From: Candidatus Omnitrophota bacterium
Lineage (GTDB): Bacteria > Omnitrophota > Gorgyraeia > Gygaellales > Profunditerraquicolaceae
DNA: 43,272 bases
Assembly: GCA_023229385.1 (NCBI GenBank)
Contig: JALNZI010000010.1
Span: forward strand, 1-43,272
Reading direction: 5' to 3'
Program-made: the position numbers and the translations under genes
Notes under the pieces: model-generated
Database searches by the model: none
What the model saw: only the letters and a program-made list of their open reading frames with translations
What the model was told of the DNA's origin: nothing
Part shown: piece after piece, positions 20,501-27,250 of the stretch
How positions within the stretch are numbered: position 1 is the stretch's first letter
How the letters are laid out: each line of letters opens with the position of its first letter

Positions 20501-23500
20501 TTGAAGAAAATCATTTTGTTGTTTATCTTTTTCAGTTATAGGTATATATGTTTTTTCTGTATTGGATATGTCTCCACGTGCAAAATACTTATCAGCTTCT
20601 TCTTTAGAAATTCTTTGTTCATATGACGAAACAATTCCATCATCATTAATATCTTTGTATTCAATAAACCATTCGTTATTTCTAGTTTTTATTAAGTATT
20701 CTCCAGACTCGCCTATTATATAAGTTTCTTCAACATTATTATTTGTAAGAAACTGTTTATTTCGTCCTTTCTGAAATAAATCAGATTGCATTTCAATAAT
20801 ACGTCTAGCAGTAATTGATTTTTCATAAATTGGTGTATTTTCTATATGTCGTCTTTTTAATTCACCAATTTTTTTATTAGTAGTTTGATATTTTTCATCG
20901 CTTCTAAACCAACCAATACTATTTGTAGGAATACTATCTCCAGCTAGATCCTTAGTAAATTTAGCATGTGATTGAATATCAGGGATAATAGCAGGAGTTA
21001 AAATATTATATTCTCTATAATTAGTTCCACCTGGAGCAGTTAAATAATCATATTCTGAAGTAGGTCTAGTTAATTCTACTTCATTTATTATTCTAGAATT
21101 TACAATTTTTTCTCCTAAATAATTTCCTTCATCATCATATACTGATTCAAAAGTATCTTCAATTTCAGGTTCTATAGAATCTATATCAGCAACACCATTA
21201 ACATCAAATACAACTTTATACTCTCTATCTTGTTGTCCAAGTTCAATCTCAATAGCAAAAGAATATTTATTAATTAATTCACTTATTAATTCTTCTCTAT
21301 TGTTAATATTTAAACTAAGTAATAATTCCTTTTGCTCTTTAGGAACACTAAGTTCTGTTAGAATTTTCTTTAAATCCCAATTATTCTTATTACCTTTTTC
21401 AAATATTTCTTTAGCTTTATCTGATTGTAATATCCCAATAGACTTAAATTCATAATCAATTTCACTTCTAGTAAATGATGGATTTCCTTCAAAACTAACA
21501 ATAGACTTATCAGGATTTTCATTTCCAGATAGTTCATCTATTAAATCATCTGTTTCATCACGTTTACTTACTTCTCCTAATGCTTCTCTATCTATATTGC
21601 GTACAATTTCTCCACCAGTAATAAACTGTTCAAATATATAATTGAGTTCATCAAGTTTAGTACCTATACCAAAACTTTGTGCTAATTCTCTAATTATCTC
21701 TTTAAGTTTACTCCAAAAGCTAACAGTTATTTTACCATCAACCGATTTAACAGAATCAAGAAATTTAGCAAAATGAATATCGGTAAGGCCATATGTAAGA
21801 AGTTCTTCAACATCTTTCATATTTAAAATAGATATAAGTTTATTATCTATTTCAGTCTTATCTTCTTTTTCAACTAATGCTTTATACTCATCAGTAGCTA
21901 ATAATTCATTTCTAAATGATGTAAGTTGTTCAATTAATTTAGCTTGTTCTTCCTTACTTCTAGTTCCATTTAATGCATGTAATGTATCATGAACTAATGC
22001 TAAACTAGCAGCAACTTTATCTCTATTATATAAATCTAACCATGTTTTATATACAGTTATAGTCTTAGTAGAAGGACTATATTTAAGCATAGCTAAATTA
22101 CCTGTTTCTCTATCTTTAGAAACAACATTTAATTGAACATTAAAATTAATTTTACCAGTAGAAATAATAGTATCTAGTATATTAAATACAAATTTATATC
22201 TATCATCTAATTGATATAAACTACTAAATTTAGTAAAACTAGGAGTTTTAGAAGTATTAATTTTAAGTACACTAGTATCAATATTTAACATTAAAGGGAC
22301 TCCACCAACGCCATCGTATTGAGATAAAGTAAAATTACTTATTTTATTACCTTTTCTATCAACTACTTGTCCTATATCTGTAGTAACTATATTATTAGTC
22401 ACTAAATATTCTTCATAACTATCATGTCTTTCTCCTAATATATCAACATATGGTTTTCCTCCAAGATATTGATAATTAACATTAAGACTTAAATTACCTA
22501 ATTGTTGTTCAAAATCTTCCTTACTTATAGATTTTGTTATCTTAGTAGTATTTTCAAATCTTTCTGTATTATAAATATTACTATAATAATTATAAATATA
22601 AGTTATGTTATCTATCGTAAATCTAATACTATGATTATCAACAATTAAAGCATTTTTATGTTCAGTTTCTTCATGTTGAATATTAAGTATTCTTTTTAAC
22701 TGATTTATAATATCTTTTTCTGCACTTTGACTCCTTTCAACATTTGCAGTATCTTTACGTTGATATGCTGAATATCCTTCAAATTTAGTTTTACCTAAAA
22801 CAGCAAGTAATTCATTTATTTTAGCATGAATCTTATTAAGATTTTCATCACTAATATATTTACCATTAAGTGTATTATTATACACTCCTACTGGAATAAC
22901 TTTGTTATTTCTAGTAGAAATCCCTATAAAGAAAGAATGTGTGTAAGCAGGAGTATTTCCCTGTTTAGATATAATTTTATTCTTATCTCTAGTATTCTCT
23001 AATACAGTACTTTGAGTATTATCTTGTATAGTATAAAATTGTATTTTACTAGCTTCATCAATAACTGTAAGATTTCTATATTTAATAGTTCCATCTTGAT
23101 TTTTACTTTTAACTAATGTTCCAGATGTAATATATTTAATACTACTTTCTACTACCTTATCGACATCTATACCAATAGTTTCTCTAAGTTTAGTTGCTCC
23201 AATATGATCTCTAGTTAATTTATCTTTCCATCTAATAACATTAGCTATAATATCATTCCTTCTAAATTCAATAGGAGTAACACCACTAGTATTTTGTCCA
23301 AAAAATAATACACGTGCAATATGTGTGAAAGCACGCATAGCTTCTTTACCTTTAATATCTATTTCTCTACCTAACAAATCATAAAGTACACCATGAATGT
23401 CGGCATCTACAAGTTCTTCATATGCTTTAGAAATTGCAAACTCGCTTTCATTCATTTTTCTAGCATTAAAATACGACTGTATTAACGGCATCAACCGTTG

Positions 23501-26500
23501 AACGTATTCAAGTTTAGTATTTGTGGTACTAGAATCTTTAATTATAATATCTGTCCAATCATTACCATTAAACCGATACTTAACTCCATCATGAATACCT
23601 TTCAAAGTACTTACCGATGCGATAGGAATACGTCTATCTCCACTTACAGCTTCAATTATAATAGGAATGGTTTCTGGATTATTTTTATTTTGGCTGAACC
23701 CCTCTTGTCCGGGTAATTTAGTATTAACGTGGGCAATTACCTGTGTATTTTCTTCTAGAGAGTTTAACAGAAGCGAAATACGTTCAATATCTTCATCATT
23801 TATAACCTGATCACCATTATCATTACGATTAGACTTGATAGGATAAATAAATGTACTCATTACATCTTCACCACCAGTAGGAGTTAGATTATTTATATTG
23901 CTTATTTGGACTTCGTGAAATTCATCTGAAATACCATAAGCCTCAATTATCTTATTTATATCTAACTTTTTTAAAGTTGCTTCACTATTGTAAATACGTT
24001 TTTGACCTTCTTCACCAATTTTACTATTTCTAATAATATTATATGCAAGTTTAAGAAATTTAAAATCTTCTTTTAATCTTTCAGATCCAAAAAGTTTACC
24101 ATATTTAGCAGCAATAAGTTCAAATTTAAAAAATGTACCATGTGTAGATGACTCTTTAAATAATGGAGTACCATTATTTATTATAGAAGTCATAAGTTTA
24201 TTAGCTCTATCTGTAACACTTCCAGTTAATGGATTCTGAGATGTAAAATCAGTTACTGATTTAGTATTATCATTATTAATAGTAGTTTTAAAATCATTAA
24301 GATTGTTTATAATATCTTGTAATTTATTTGCAGATACAGATGGTTCAGTAGTTTTAATCTGATATCCAGCAGCTATTAAAGTTTCATTTATAAATTCTTC
24401 AAATACAGATGCGTTAATAAGTTCATTAAATTGTGTATTATATATTTTACGAAGACTATCTAAATCCATCTTAAGATATCCTTCTAATGAATTTTCTTTA
24501 TGTAACATATCAATAAATCTTCCAAAGGCACTTGATGCCATAGGATTTAAAGCAAGTGCTTGTATTTCACTTTGAATAACATTAGCAATATTAGCATTAC
24601 GTTTTCCTGTAAACTCTATTTTAATATTTTTCTTTTCAAAAACAACACCTATTTCTTTTATAACATCATCAAGTTTTTTTACTAAAGCAGTATTTCTACC
24701 AGCAACAGCAGTTTCACTTTGTTCATCAATAACCATTGCTGCTTTCTGATTAGCTAATATACTTCTTCTTTGTTCAAGTACATCAATATATGCTTTGAGT
24801 CTATCAGCTGGCAATTTCTTTGTAGGTGATTTATCTTCTACAAATGGATCAAGATTATCAGTTTTAAGTTTAGTAATAGTATCATCAATATATTTGATTT
24901 TACTATCCATAGTAGTACTATTGTCTACTTTAATATCAACTTTAGTATTTTCTCCTGTTTTAACTCTGAATGTTTCAAATTGTGTATTATATACTTTATC
25001 TAATTCAGTTTTAAGTTTTTTATCAATAATTGGAATACTAGTATTAGTATTAACTATAGCTTCATATTCAGAATTATTATTATCTAAAAATATACCATAT
25101 AATTTAGCTTCTACTTCAGCTTCTATAACATCAGTAATAGAATTAAAATCACCTATAGCCTTTTTATCGCCAAGATCTTTATCTTTTAATCTAATATCTT
25201 CTTTAAATCTTTTAATCTTTTCAGACATAACAGATTTAACTTGTTCATCTTTTTCAAGAGAAACTTCATGTTCAAGATTAGCTAATACATGTGAATTAAT
25301 TATATTTTCTAATGTTCCATCAAAATCTTTATCTTTATTTTCATCACGAAGTTTATCATACGCAGGATTATTATTTTTAAGACCTGCTGCTTTAGCAATT
25401 GCTCTATTTTTATATTTAGTTGTTTGAGCAACTTCTGCTTTCTTGTTAATAGATTCTTGTATAATAAGATCTCTTAAATATGGTTTCTTATTAGTTGTAG
25501 TAAAAATTTTATTATATACATTTTTATATGTATGTTCAGCGTCTAAAATATTCTTTTTAAGATCAACAAGTTCCGCATCAAATGTAGTTTCATTAGCTAA
25601 ACCTAAAGATATAAATTTTTCTTTAAATCCTTTATGACTTATCATATCAAGTAATAAATCAATATTACCTGATTTAGATGCATTAAATCCAAGATCGTAT
25701 CCTAAAATGGTTTTTACACCATTAATCATATCTTCTTTAGCTTGCTTTATTTGTTCTTCTGTTCCGATAAATTGTTTACCAGTATTTAGATTGATACCTT
25801 TATTAACTTTATTAATTTGATCTGCACGTAATGCAAGTTTAGCATATCTATTTTGTATTTCATTTATCTTTACATTAGTACCATGTGGATCTTGAATGTC
25901 ATTTATAGCTTCTTTAGCTGAACCTATTGCTCTACTACCGCCACTAAAAACTACACCACCAGCAAATCCCCAAAATGCTTGTTCCCAACTACTAGGTGCT
26001 CTAAGATATTCATGTATTCTATCTCCAAAATCTTTATCGTCAGTATTACTTAATAAATGCTTACCATACCAATTAGCATCTTCTTGAGAAATAGCATTTA
26101 CTAATTCTTCTGCCCCTTCACTGACTTGTTCACCAAATAGCAAACCAGCCCCCTTAAAGAAAGGAGATACGTTAAATTTAGATTTAGCAATAGTTTCACC
26201 AAGTATATCTGCTTGTGCACCTTTAACTTTAGCACTCTCAAGTAATTTACTAGTTCTAGTATTTATTTTAAATCCGTTAAATATGGGAGCAAGTTGCATT
26301 GCATCAAATACAACATTTATAGCATTCATACCATAATTTTTCCATGCTGCTTTACTTGCAATAAAATTAGAAAGTTCTAGTTTATTAGGTTCTCTTCCTT
26401 CTGCAAGAAACTCTTGCCCTATTTTAGAATTTAAAATCTTTTGATATTCGTTTTCATCTTGTAATGTACTATACGCTTCATCTCTGATAGTATTAAATGC

Positions 26501-27247
26501 TTGAGCAGATTCTCTTATATTTTCTGCATTTCGCATAGCAAGAGCAGAATGAGTAAGACCTTGCCAATACTTTTCAGTATTAAATATATCAGATGCGGCA
26601 ATAAATGTTTTTCTTACTTTATTTGCTTTATTTAAAGCAGATAATTCTGAAATACCTTTAAGTGCTTTACTAAAATAACTAGCTGCTTTTGCTTCACCAA
26701 GAGCAGGAATTAACATCCCTAAAGTACTAAATATACTGACACCATTGCTAGTATACCATCCAAGATCTTTCCAATCAAATGCTTTACCTGGATTATATCT
26801 AAATATAGGACTTTTATCTTGTAATTCTTCTCCTATATTATCTGCAAATCTAGTCATAAAGTTACTAAAATCAGCATCTCTACCTGATATTTCATCAATG
26901 ATAGCTTTAGGTAATTCTAATAATCCGCCAACTCCACCAATAACACCTTGAGCAAGTATTTCACCTAATACACCCTGACTAAACATATTACCAACTTTTC
27001 CCCATCCACTTTGATTAGCAGCAGCTTGTCTTTCCAGATTTACATTAGGATAAATTTCATCTATAAATCGTTTATATCTATCAGTACTTTCTTGATAATT
27101 ACTTAATTCATAATTTATATTAGGCTTAATAGTATTTTCAATTTTAAATGCAGGATCTATTTTAATAGATGCTGGTTTAGAATTAGAAGATATTTTTAAT
27201 TCCGGATTAATAGATAATATATTATCTGATGAAGTATTTATAGCCAT
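8504..27247 (-). CDS. Giant crAss-like virion RNA polymerase polyvalent protein, 6247 aa
   Basis: One uninterrupted frame. The catalytic signature is DFDMD at residues 3795-3799 (context TQTGSDFDMDTVYAFLYN), matching the metal-binding DxDxD of the crAss virion RNA polymerase, which in phage phi14:2 is packaged, ejected and transcribes early genes. Other segments, by residue: hydrophobic, alanine/glycine-rich helices near 75-200; HDTLH at 1753-1757, zincin-like; a polyvalent-protein segment with GWFRSDEKY and EMQSDLFQKGRN (E at 2152), then WITFFIKSILQDSARRGFKK; an ASCH-like domain at about 4849-4958 (MELIRAGERTATTR, LKVGHYVRIEG, QFEYMYIG); and a hydrophobic segment near 6110-6130 with acidic flank KPEDDDDEN. 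It starts 3 bases after the 809-aa gene and ends with TAG before the hairpin at 8458. The protein seems to merge what many crAss-like phages encode as two or three large genes. The rest of the sequence has no domain I can name. Confidence 0.85.
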   Translation of the reverse strand: MAINTSSDNILSINPELKISSNSKPASIKIDPAFKIENTIKPNINYELSNYQESTDRYKRFIDEIYPNVNLERQAAANQSGWGKVGNMFSQGVLGEILAQGVIGGVGGLLELPKAIIDEISGRDADFSNFMTRFADNIGEELQDKSPIFRYNPGKAFDWKDLGWYTSNGVSIFSTLGMLIPALGEAKAASYFSKALKGISELSALNKANKVRKTFIAASDIFNTEKYWQGLTHSALAMRNAENIRESAQAFNTIRDEAYSTLQDENEYQKILNSKIGQEFLAEGREPNKLELSNFIASKAAWKNYGMNAINVVFDAMQLAPIFNGFKINTRTSKLLESAKVKGAQADILGETIAKSKFNVSPFFKGAGLLFGEQVSEGAEELVNAISQEDANWYGKHLLSNTDDKDFGDRIHEYLRAPSSWEQAFWGFAGGVVFSGGSRAIGSAKEAINDIQDPHGTNVKINEIQNRYAKLALRADQINKVNKGINLNTGKQFIGTEEQIKQAKEDMINGVKTILGYDLGFNASKSGNIDLLLDMISHKGFKEKFISLGLANETTFDAELVDLKKNILDAEHTYKNVYNKIFTTTNKKPYLRDLIIQESINKKAEVAQTTKYKNRAIAKAAGLKNNNPAYDKLRDENKDKDFDGTLENIINSHVLANLEHEVSLEKDEQVKSVMSEKIKRFKEDIRLKDKDLGDKKAIGDFNSITDVIEAEVEAKLYGIFLDNNNSEYEAIVNTNTSIPIIDKKLKTELDKVYNTQFETFRVKTGENTKVDIKVDNSTTMDSKIKYIDDTITKLKTDNLDPFVEDKSPTKKLPADRLKAYIDVLEQRRSILANQKAAMVIDEQSETAVAGRNTALVKKLDDVIKEIGVVFEKKNIKIEFTGKRNANIANVIQSEIQALALNPMASSAFGRFIDMLHKENSLEGYLKMDLDSLRKIYNTQFNELINASVFEEFINETLIAAGYQIKTTEPSVSANKLQDIINNLNDFKTTINNDNTKSVTDFTSQNPLTGSVTDRANKLMTSIINNGTPLFKESSTHGTFFKFELIAAKYGKLFGSERLKEDFKFLKLAYNIIRNSKIGEEGQKRIYNSEATLKKLDINKIIEAYGISDEFHEVQISNINNLTPTGGEDVMSTFIYPIKSNRNDNGDQVINDEDIERISLLLNSLEENTQVIAHVNTKLPGQEGFSQNKNNPETIPIIIEAVSGDRRIPIASVSTLKGIHDGVKYRFNGNDWTDIIIKDSSTTNTKLEYVQRLMPLIQSYFNARKMNESEFAISKAYEELVDADIHGVLYDLLGREIDIKGKEAMRAFTHIARVLFFGQNTSGVTPIEFRRNDIIANVIRWKDKLTRDHIGATKLRETIGIDVDKVVESSIKYITSGTLVKSKNQDGTIKYRNLTVIDEASKIQFYTIQDNTQSTVLENTRDKNKIISKQGNTPAYTHSFFIGISTRNNKVIPVGVYNNTLNGKYISDENLNKIHAKINELLAVLGKTKFEGYSAYQRKDTANVERSQSAEKDIINQLKRILNIQHEETEHKNALIVDNHSIRFTIDNITYIYNYYSNIYNTERFENTTKITKSISKEDFEQQLGNLSLNVNYQYLGGKPYVDILGERHDSYEEYLVTNNIVTTDIGQVVDRKGNKISNFTLSQYDGVGGVPLMLNIDTSVLKINTSKTPSFTKFSSLYQLDDRYKFVFNILDTIISTGKINFNVQLNVVSKDRETGNLAMLKYSPSTKTITVYKTWLDLYNRDKVAASLALVHDTLHALNGTRSKEEQAKLIEQLTSFRNELLATDEYKALVEKEDKTEIDNKLISILNMKDVEELLTYGLTDIHFAKFLDSVKSVDGKITVSFWSKLKEIIRELAQSFGIGTKLDELNYIFEQFITGGEIVRNIDREALGEVSKRDETDDLIDELSGNENPDKSIVSFEGNPSFTRSEIDYEFKSIGILQSDKAKEIFEKGNKNNWDLKKILTELSVPKEQKELLLSLNINNREELISELINKYSFAIEIELGQQDREYKVVFDVNGVADIDSIEPEIEDTFESVYDDEGNYLGEKIVNSRIINEVELTRPTSEYDYLTAPGGTNYREYNILTPAIIPDIQSHAKFTKDLAGDSIPTNSIGWFRSDEKYQTTNKKIGELKRRHIENTPIYEKSITARRIIEMQSDLFQKGRNKQFLTNNNVEETYIIGESGEYLIKTRNNEWFIEYKDINDDGIVSSYEQRISKEEADKYFARGDISNTEKTYIPITEKDKQQNDFLQLLNKEGNWITFFIKSILQDSARRGFKKVLFPSGETAIKIEGSEELVNGINSLNTSIEKLKEAKINKTDVRVNISPYANITENIPVKYEDIDNQIEDLEKKKSKLKSDGLEKLEPVNTFYETRVGDILKKRYNSSKITDEYENDWWEVEIDEERDLDKIKFVSYSSEMNKELTGSPFELDEEINILNVLSNVYIEHVHDLFKGVKGKDIDKLAIRDTLIREFAKQIRLRRENGTLSPEQKELLGRVLINLRDNDKFWKLFRISLSNQFGYNINEEEDFIEDIELLEKSWDNTDIVTKDPLSTINDQVKNLINRTYEADPNSIIIEDGEVIWRSNNNTPTGFANTISYAAYGNKLMDLMRGSLTKEDMLKALFDYASNTNSIFAKSLYSIHKELSNNNELLNAWFTSFDKAIIESYRDLNKTVYNEDGEYTEINLIHGSRNSVEYHIANKWTNLIVSRGENGFYDKEWYDNFTKEYNNISVLSSKFTKLNGEIAAGIVNLYYLVGIDITIDNLFYEFRENQNTFVKTMIAPLRNITGTPGITKYENNKVPYIVSLQTKPKTIFNEFGNLLRLANKVKYFREDHFSFANLSVKNNLRYDANRPTFLSNIFKKLESDDTTIFNTLLDYTKVLSNQHSILLWGNQLLNDEIVKEGRGIFNYIVDDGIRKPISLNKENLNNIKLSGYDGAKDLNENIASEYSDLTKHDWPLKTLIYYFAGGKIVTKDNVSEKTTAVFPMLNPADRKNTRFFEAPIINLSFIDYLKLIAPSSTIDTLRDIPIFKAIYLNAVDELIAMNTAKQVLFKLDDEGRAIDDENFGFVLKDEYQNDVKSGQIFYHYKLSDGTKRYLTFTNDNGLYRLDTSKSGNIFDLNNLTITQGNKQTTFNSVFINDINFTRHLMLSKSLNSALHDPLIKDDPNSTFKVRLEQFVHRFITEQLNTANRDLSVYQSFLEKAYNKKENQGREEKSLLLKERDFRHAVAEYALNTYLFNIEQVRLFYGSVADYKSNIDLNKRGGQTIVNGISSVHKGIFYGATISDVKLKSKVYRHMINALIYQFNYDKKDISIPKLEKIYTEDELRDNEIIVNGKAKTLFKPEEKAIYELVSPYLANDSANAVSFITFNEFEKRISGFGMTMQYQAILNKIRNGEQLSREDTIRFASMQKNFYYSLDHNSDLQKMIPNQVKNAEVVLTPALIKDLELDTLNTVMTNLDIPQLNLISAEKIGSLYVATIADENGRIVDEKTLIEELTKAKRPYNYEGLRMQLEVSDSLYEESITMSRQFAKKIIENIPNSGVEYEIDGEKLSGHQLKNHYFKLLNSNIYQDACKTLLRFDVRVDKDGNIIGEIDYDTIVDILEREGIDRNLSKNIIYSLQIGDSGYSRLPLFFNTHSNKWENILTSLFTNGVTNQKFPGLKAAQMSGLFLNRKKGVKWSDLESVTGINWHKSIEIRSNINGKITHRTDISLRSRILHDSEDGIIQEAEVLLPRWAKEFYKDGEYIDINDISDEVRTMIGYRIPMEAKYSAYVFKVVGFLPDDNGPSIVLPDDFVTQTGSDFDMDTVYAFLYNLHTKTTFETRQVEVGPNNIIEKQIQTNVVERIPYIKENNAKALDARVKAIMENRSQLVHILSLELNNDELYEVVTLLNEVITNYFENKDPNAEINKKYKPQYDRIDALKARVKKVNKKERKIIFDEIAEIAAQIAGDDAFIFFKDRVEYINIEKQVRNIISKLSIDEQNTRKARENEILDLYYSILTNPYHYIETISTSNFKDITESKRKSDRELSISERKLNNLTFDGQHEYRNLSTEGRDLKGISLAADRFNSIAQIAGIHLTEKLKDDKKKVSSETTLPTIEYIVTSEQKQQLVENYGKDVRFEVRGVEDNKKTYAIVTHRFIGNNPNGTFKNVVGKLINTYSAQTTANILDNVAFPLPNNVNKYTVNIWKLLISLGSTYDVSTALINQPIIRDLTDFFFANTNSIKRGSEIEQTKRKFQTLLYKVLVKGGTKPREDWEKNINDNKPIWVSSGKKGISQYKYLGYSNNTSINLNEQELYSNINAVTMDSKGEFKEINDILKSETPNITRLKEIENHLRYQLQILETFKHIKTYSDAVNDGVNTFNTDKIGAGPTFDVTHSLSYNLRRIDNTGILEINNASAVVQIFPKFFGSTKESVYPTLEQFFIFSNLLSVNSFAKYFTGQSELYRLIKTRLNDYTTDRKYDNKLSTKINSYLNNSLLKDLPWFNDISIEERRTLIGIDTKLNLSLDLRDPNSLVEFEQLSVANQFILLHDQIKYSDNSIIKHLKVSTQEAELKRNRHYSIEYENNDVPDAISQSFNDLWYSDNVFERIFARNLVKYEYIVNGFGFGFSSFGKIIPNTIFYYGSEPYKDDIKIYNEKGIGLSEHLYGKLDVINSMVFDEENIEKDINAASHHVFNSDYKERFIKSNWKDDNIVPDASGLKYINYSIQNESGENGVPLRYFQTIKNENNEDLGIIAISAKKLENIPTSRLSKKVRERDVIKLGRTNTVTGEVKYQLFARYNNFVEVDEYGNVSGTVYYYPINKLEPSENEEESVFKDNNQYYDGSELLDPTDYVGIINTLAEKASVDSVIYPIPLPMSYTRKHGAFRDGLEMYNTTMELIRAGERTATTRYGHTNEAEKWANLKVGHYVRIEGLDEYVKVTNPLMHIDLSGLPARLEWVKKEGWDITVAHELQDEEDLFQFEYMYIGSLQDVMNDSKTTFSEEGEIDEDLSDKSTNTVENFDMSSLNIGDIINITVSGRRTSTSAFKIINLFEDSYGYSVTVESTITGNIETYMVDDNGIIDYHSDEVLAYIHLSNIKNVNDTQLDLFDDSKAVAYSSSTNQGINNAINSAIPFIERHTANYAVRAGILTGVATLKDSVQLLTDTDFRRLLVENDLATLAKGLSIILKQYDFDLNDPKTDTKKGGILARLAEFESMDMNTIINDKVIRKEFTGFIKRAISFLNGITSFEELSSINGDEFTAEEKIVNDLIKQLQGLLPEISNVKTKVDKLWRDFNESDLYQYTKNPEIVAGIRSILDAGDDENYFQLKLDALADTNNSYIALMVKKYMVNMINGEDEASKEIGKFEALLRKVFNGRNITTLTASDFDKYLEKKDGKPTGKLIQKYDWDRFYADKKAYFERIIKDYGKKTENYYRASRAWFTKNQIDNVTDEEFNAIVRKKKEDLLTNDFIEWKNRNVKEIDGEIHYLIGDSLFSIPSDKYLNPEWLAIKDDPLYQKFVEIINKYTDYFGKNTILNRGFIPSMSAQDKDNISVADKIKKWVTVHKFQKQSESFVGENNEMVYILTIPMVNHFGTQKEILIDRQKKDELDSAYERRIIQDVTASGRGNFKTLGEIRAENRKIRNANDEEHAGKIDYNLGEVFTRFIKEATTYKVKADMKHEYDLALYEIRNMRFDKRDSRNNLLINKKASKALDKSITRTMGGEGTNLEKHFSEWLEAIFYGNFDIDEGTWTTIGNMLIKFTSAKNMWFNMTAGINNVMIGKIQVKLEEFAGWYFKSKNLNKADKMYLSAIPDIIINSGSTKAGSLTNAIIKKLNVTQNTNERDYSTGMLKENLWSWSSMYLLNDIGEHYLQNVSALAMLDHHRIVNGKIMSLAEYQMMNYREALDTILDADEKIKLEAYLKARYKEEEFKESKKDYLRDFILNLPINKAKLFVEAKKKLDETTTQSFESNPKLIDAFILNSDGYAELVEEIDVDGKKVSTKLNTNEYSLFVNKAKYVVQKQQGIYNKEDAATISRTVIGKAGMQFKKHVRPGWNKRFGAKFGKSFWSESRDEWNKGAHVSLFKFLASPFSRHRAFNTDEAKEFHTMMGRILNDLYHFATNVGIYWNTLDDFEKGNVRRAIMDNIYLCSVLMVAAMLKTLKPEDDDDENFAYDLAAYEIDRLLSETMTYSPWGLVNEGQKIMKSPAAVQGTIIDTYRLMSSLVGYPFQDEDERKYRTGVYAGDTKLKVNAIKLVPVINKIQQLQRIDKFNKYYILFRG

Positions 27248-27250
27248 ATA

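Noticed and set aside
24795..25427. 210-aa open frame on the + strand inside the polymerase gene
   Set aside because: Antisense to the 6247-codon frame. Its serine/leucine-rich low-complexity composition is that of an antisense shadow, and it has no leader or neighbouring genes.
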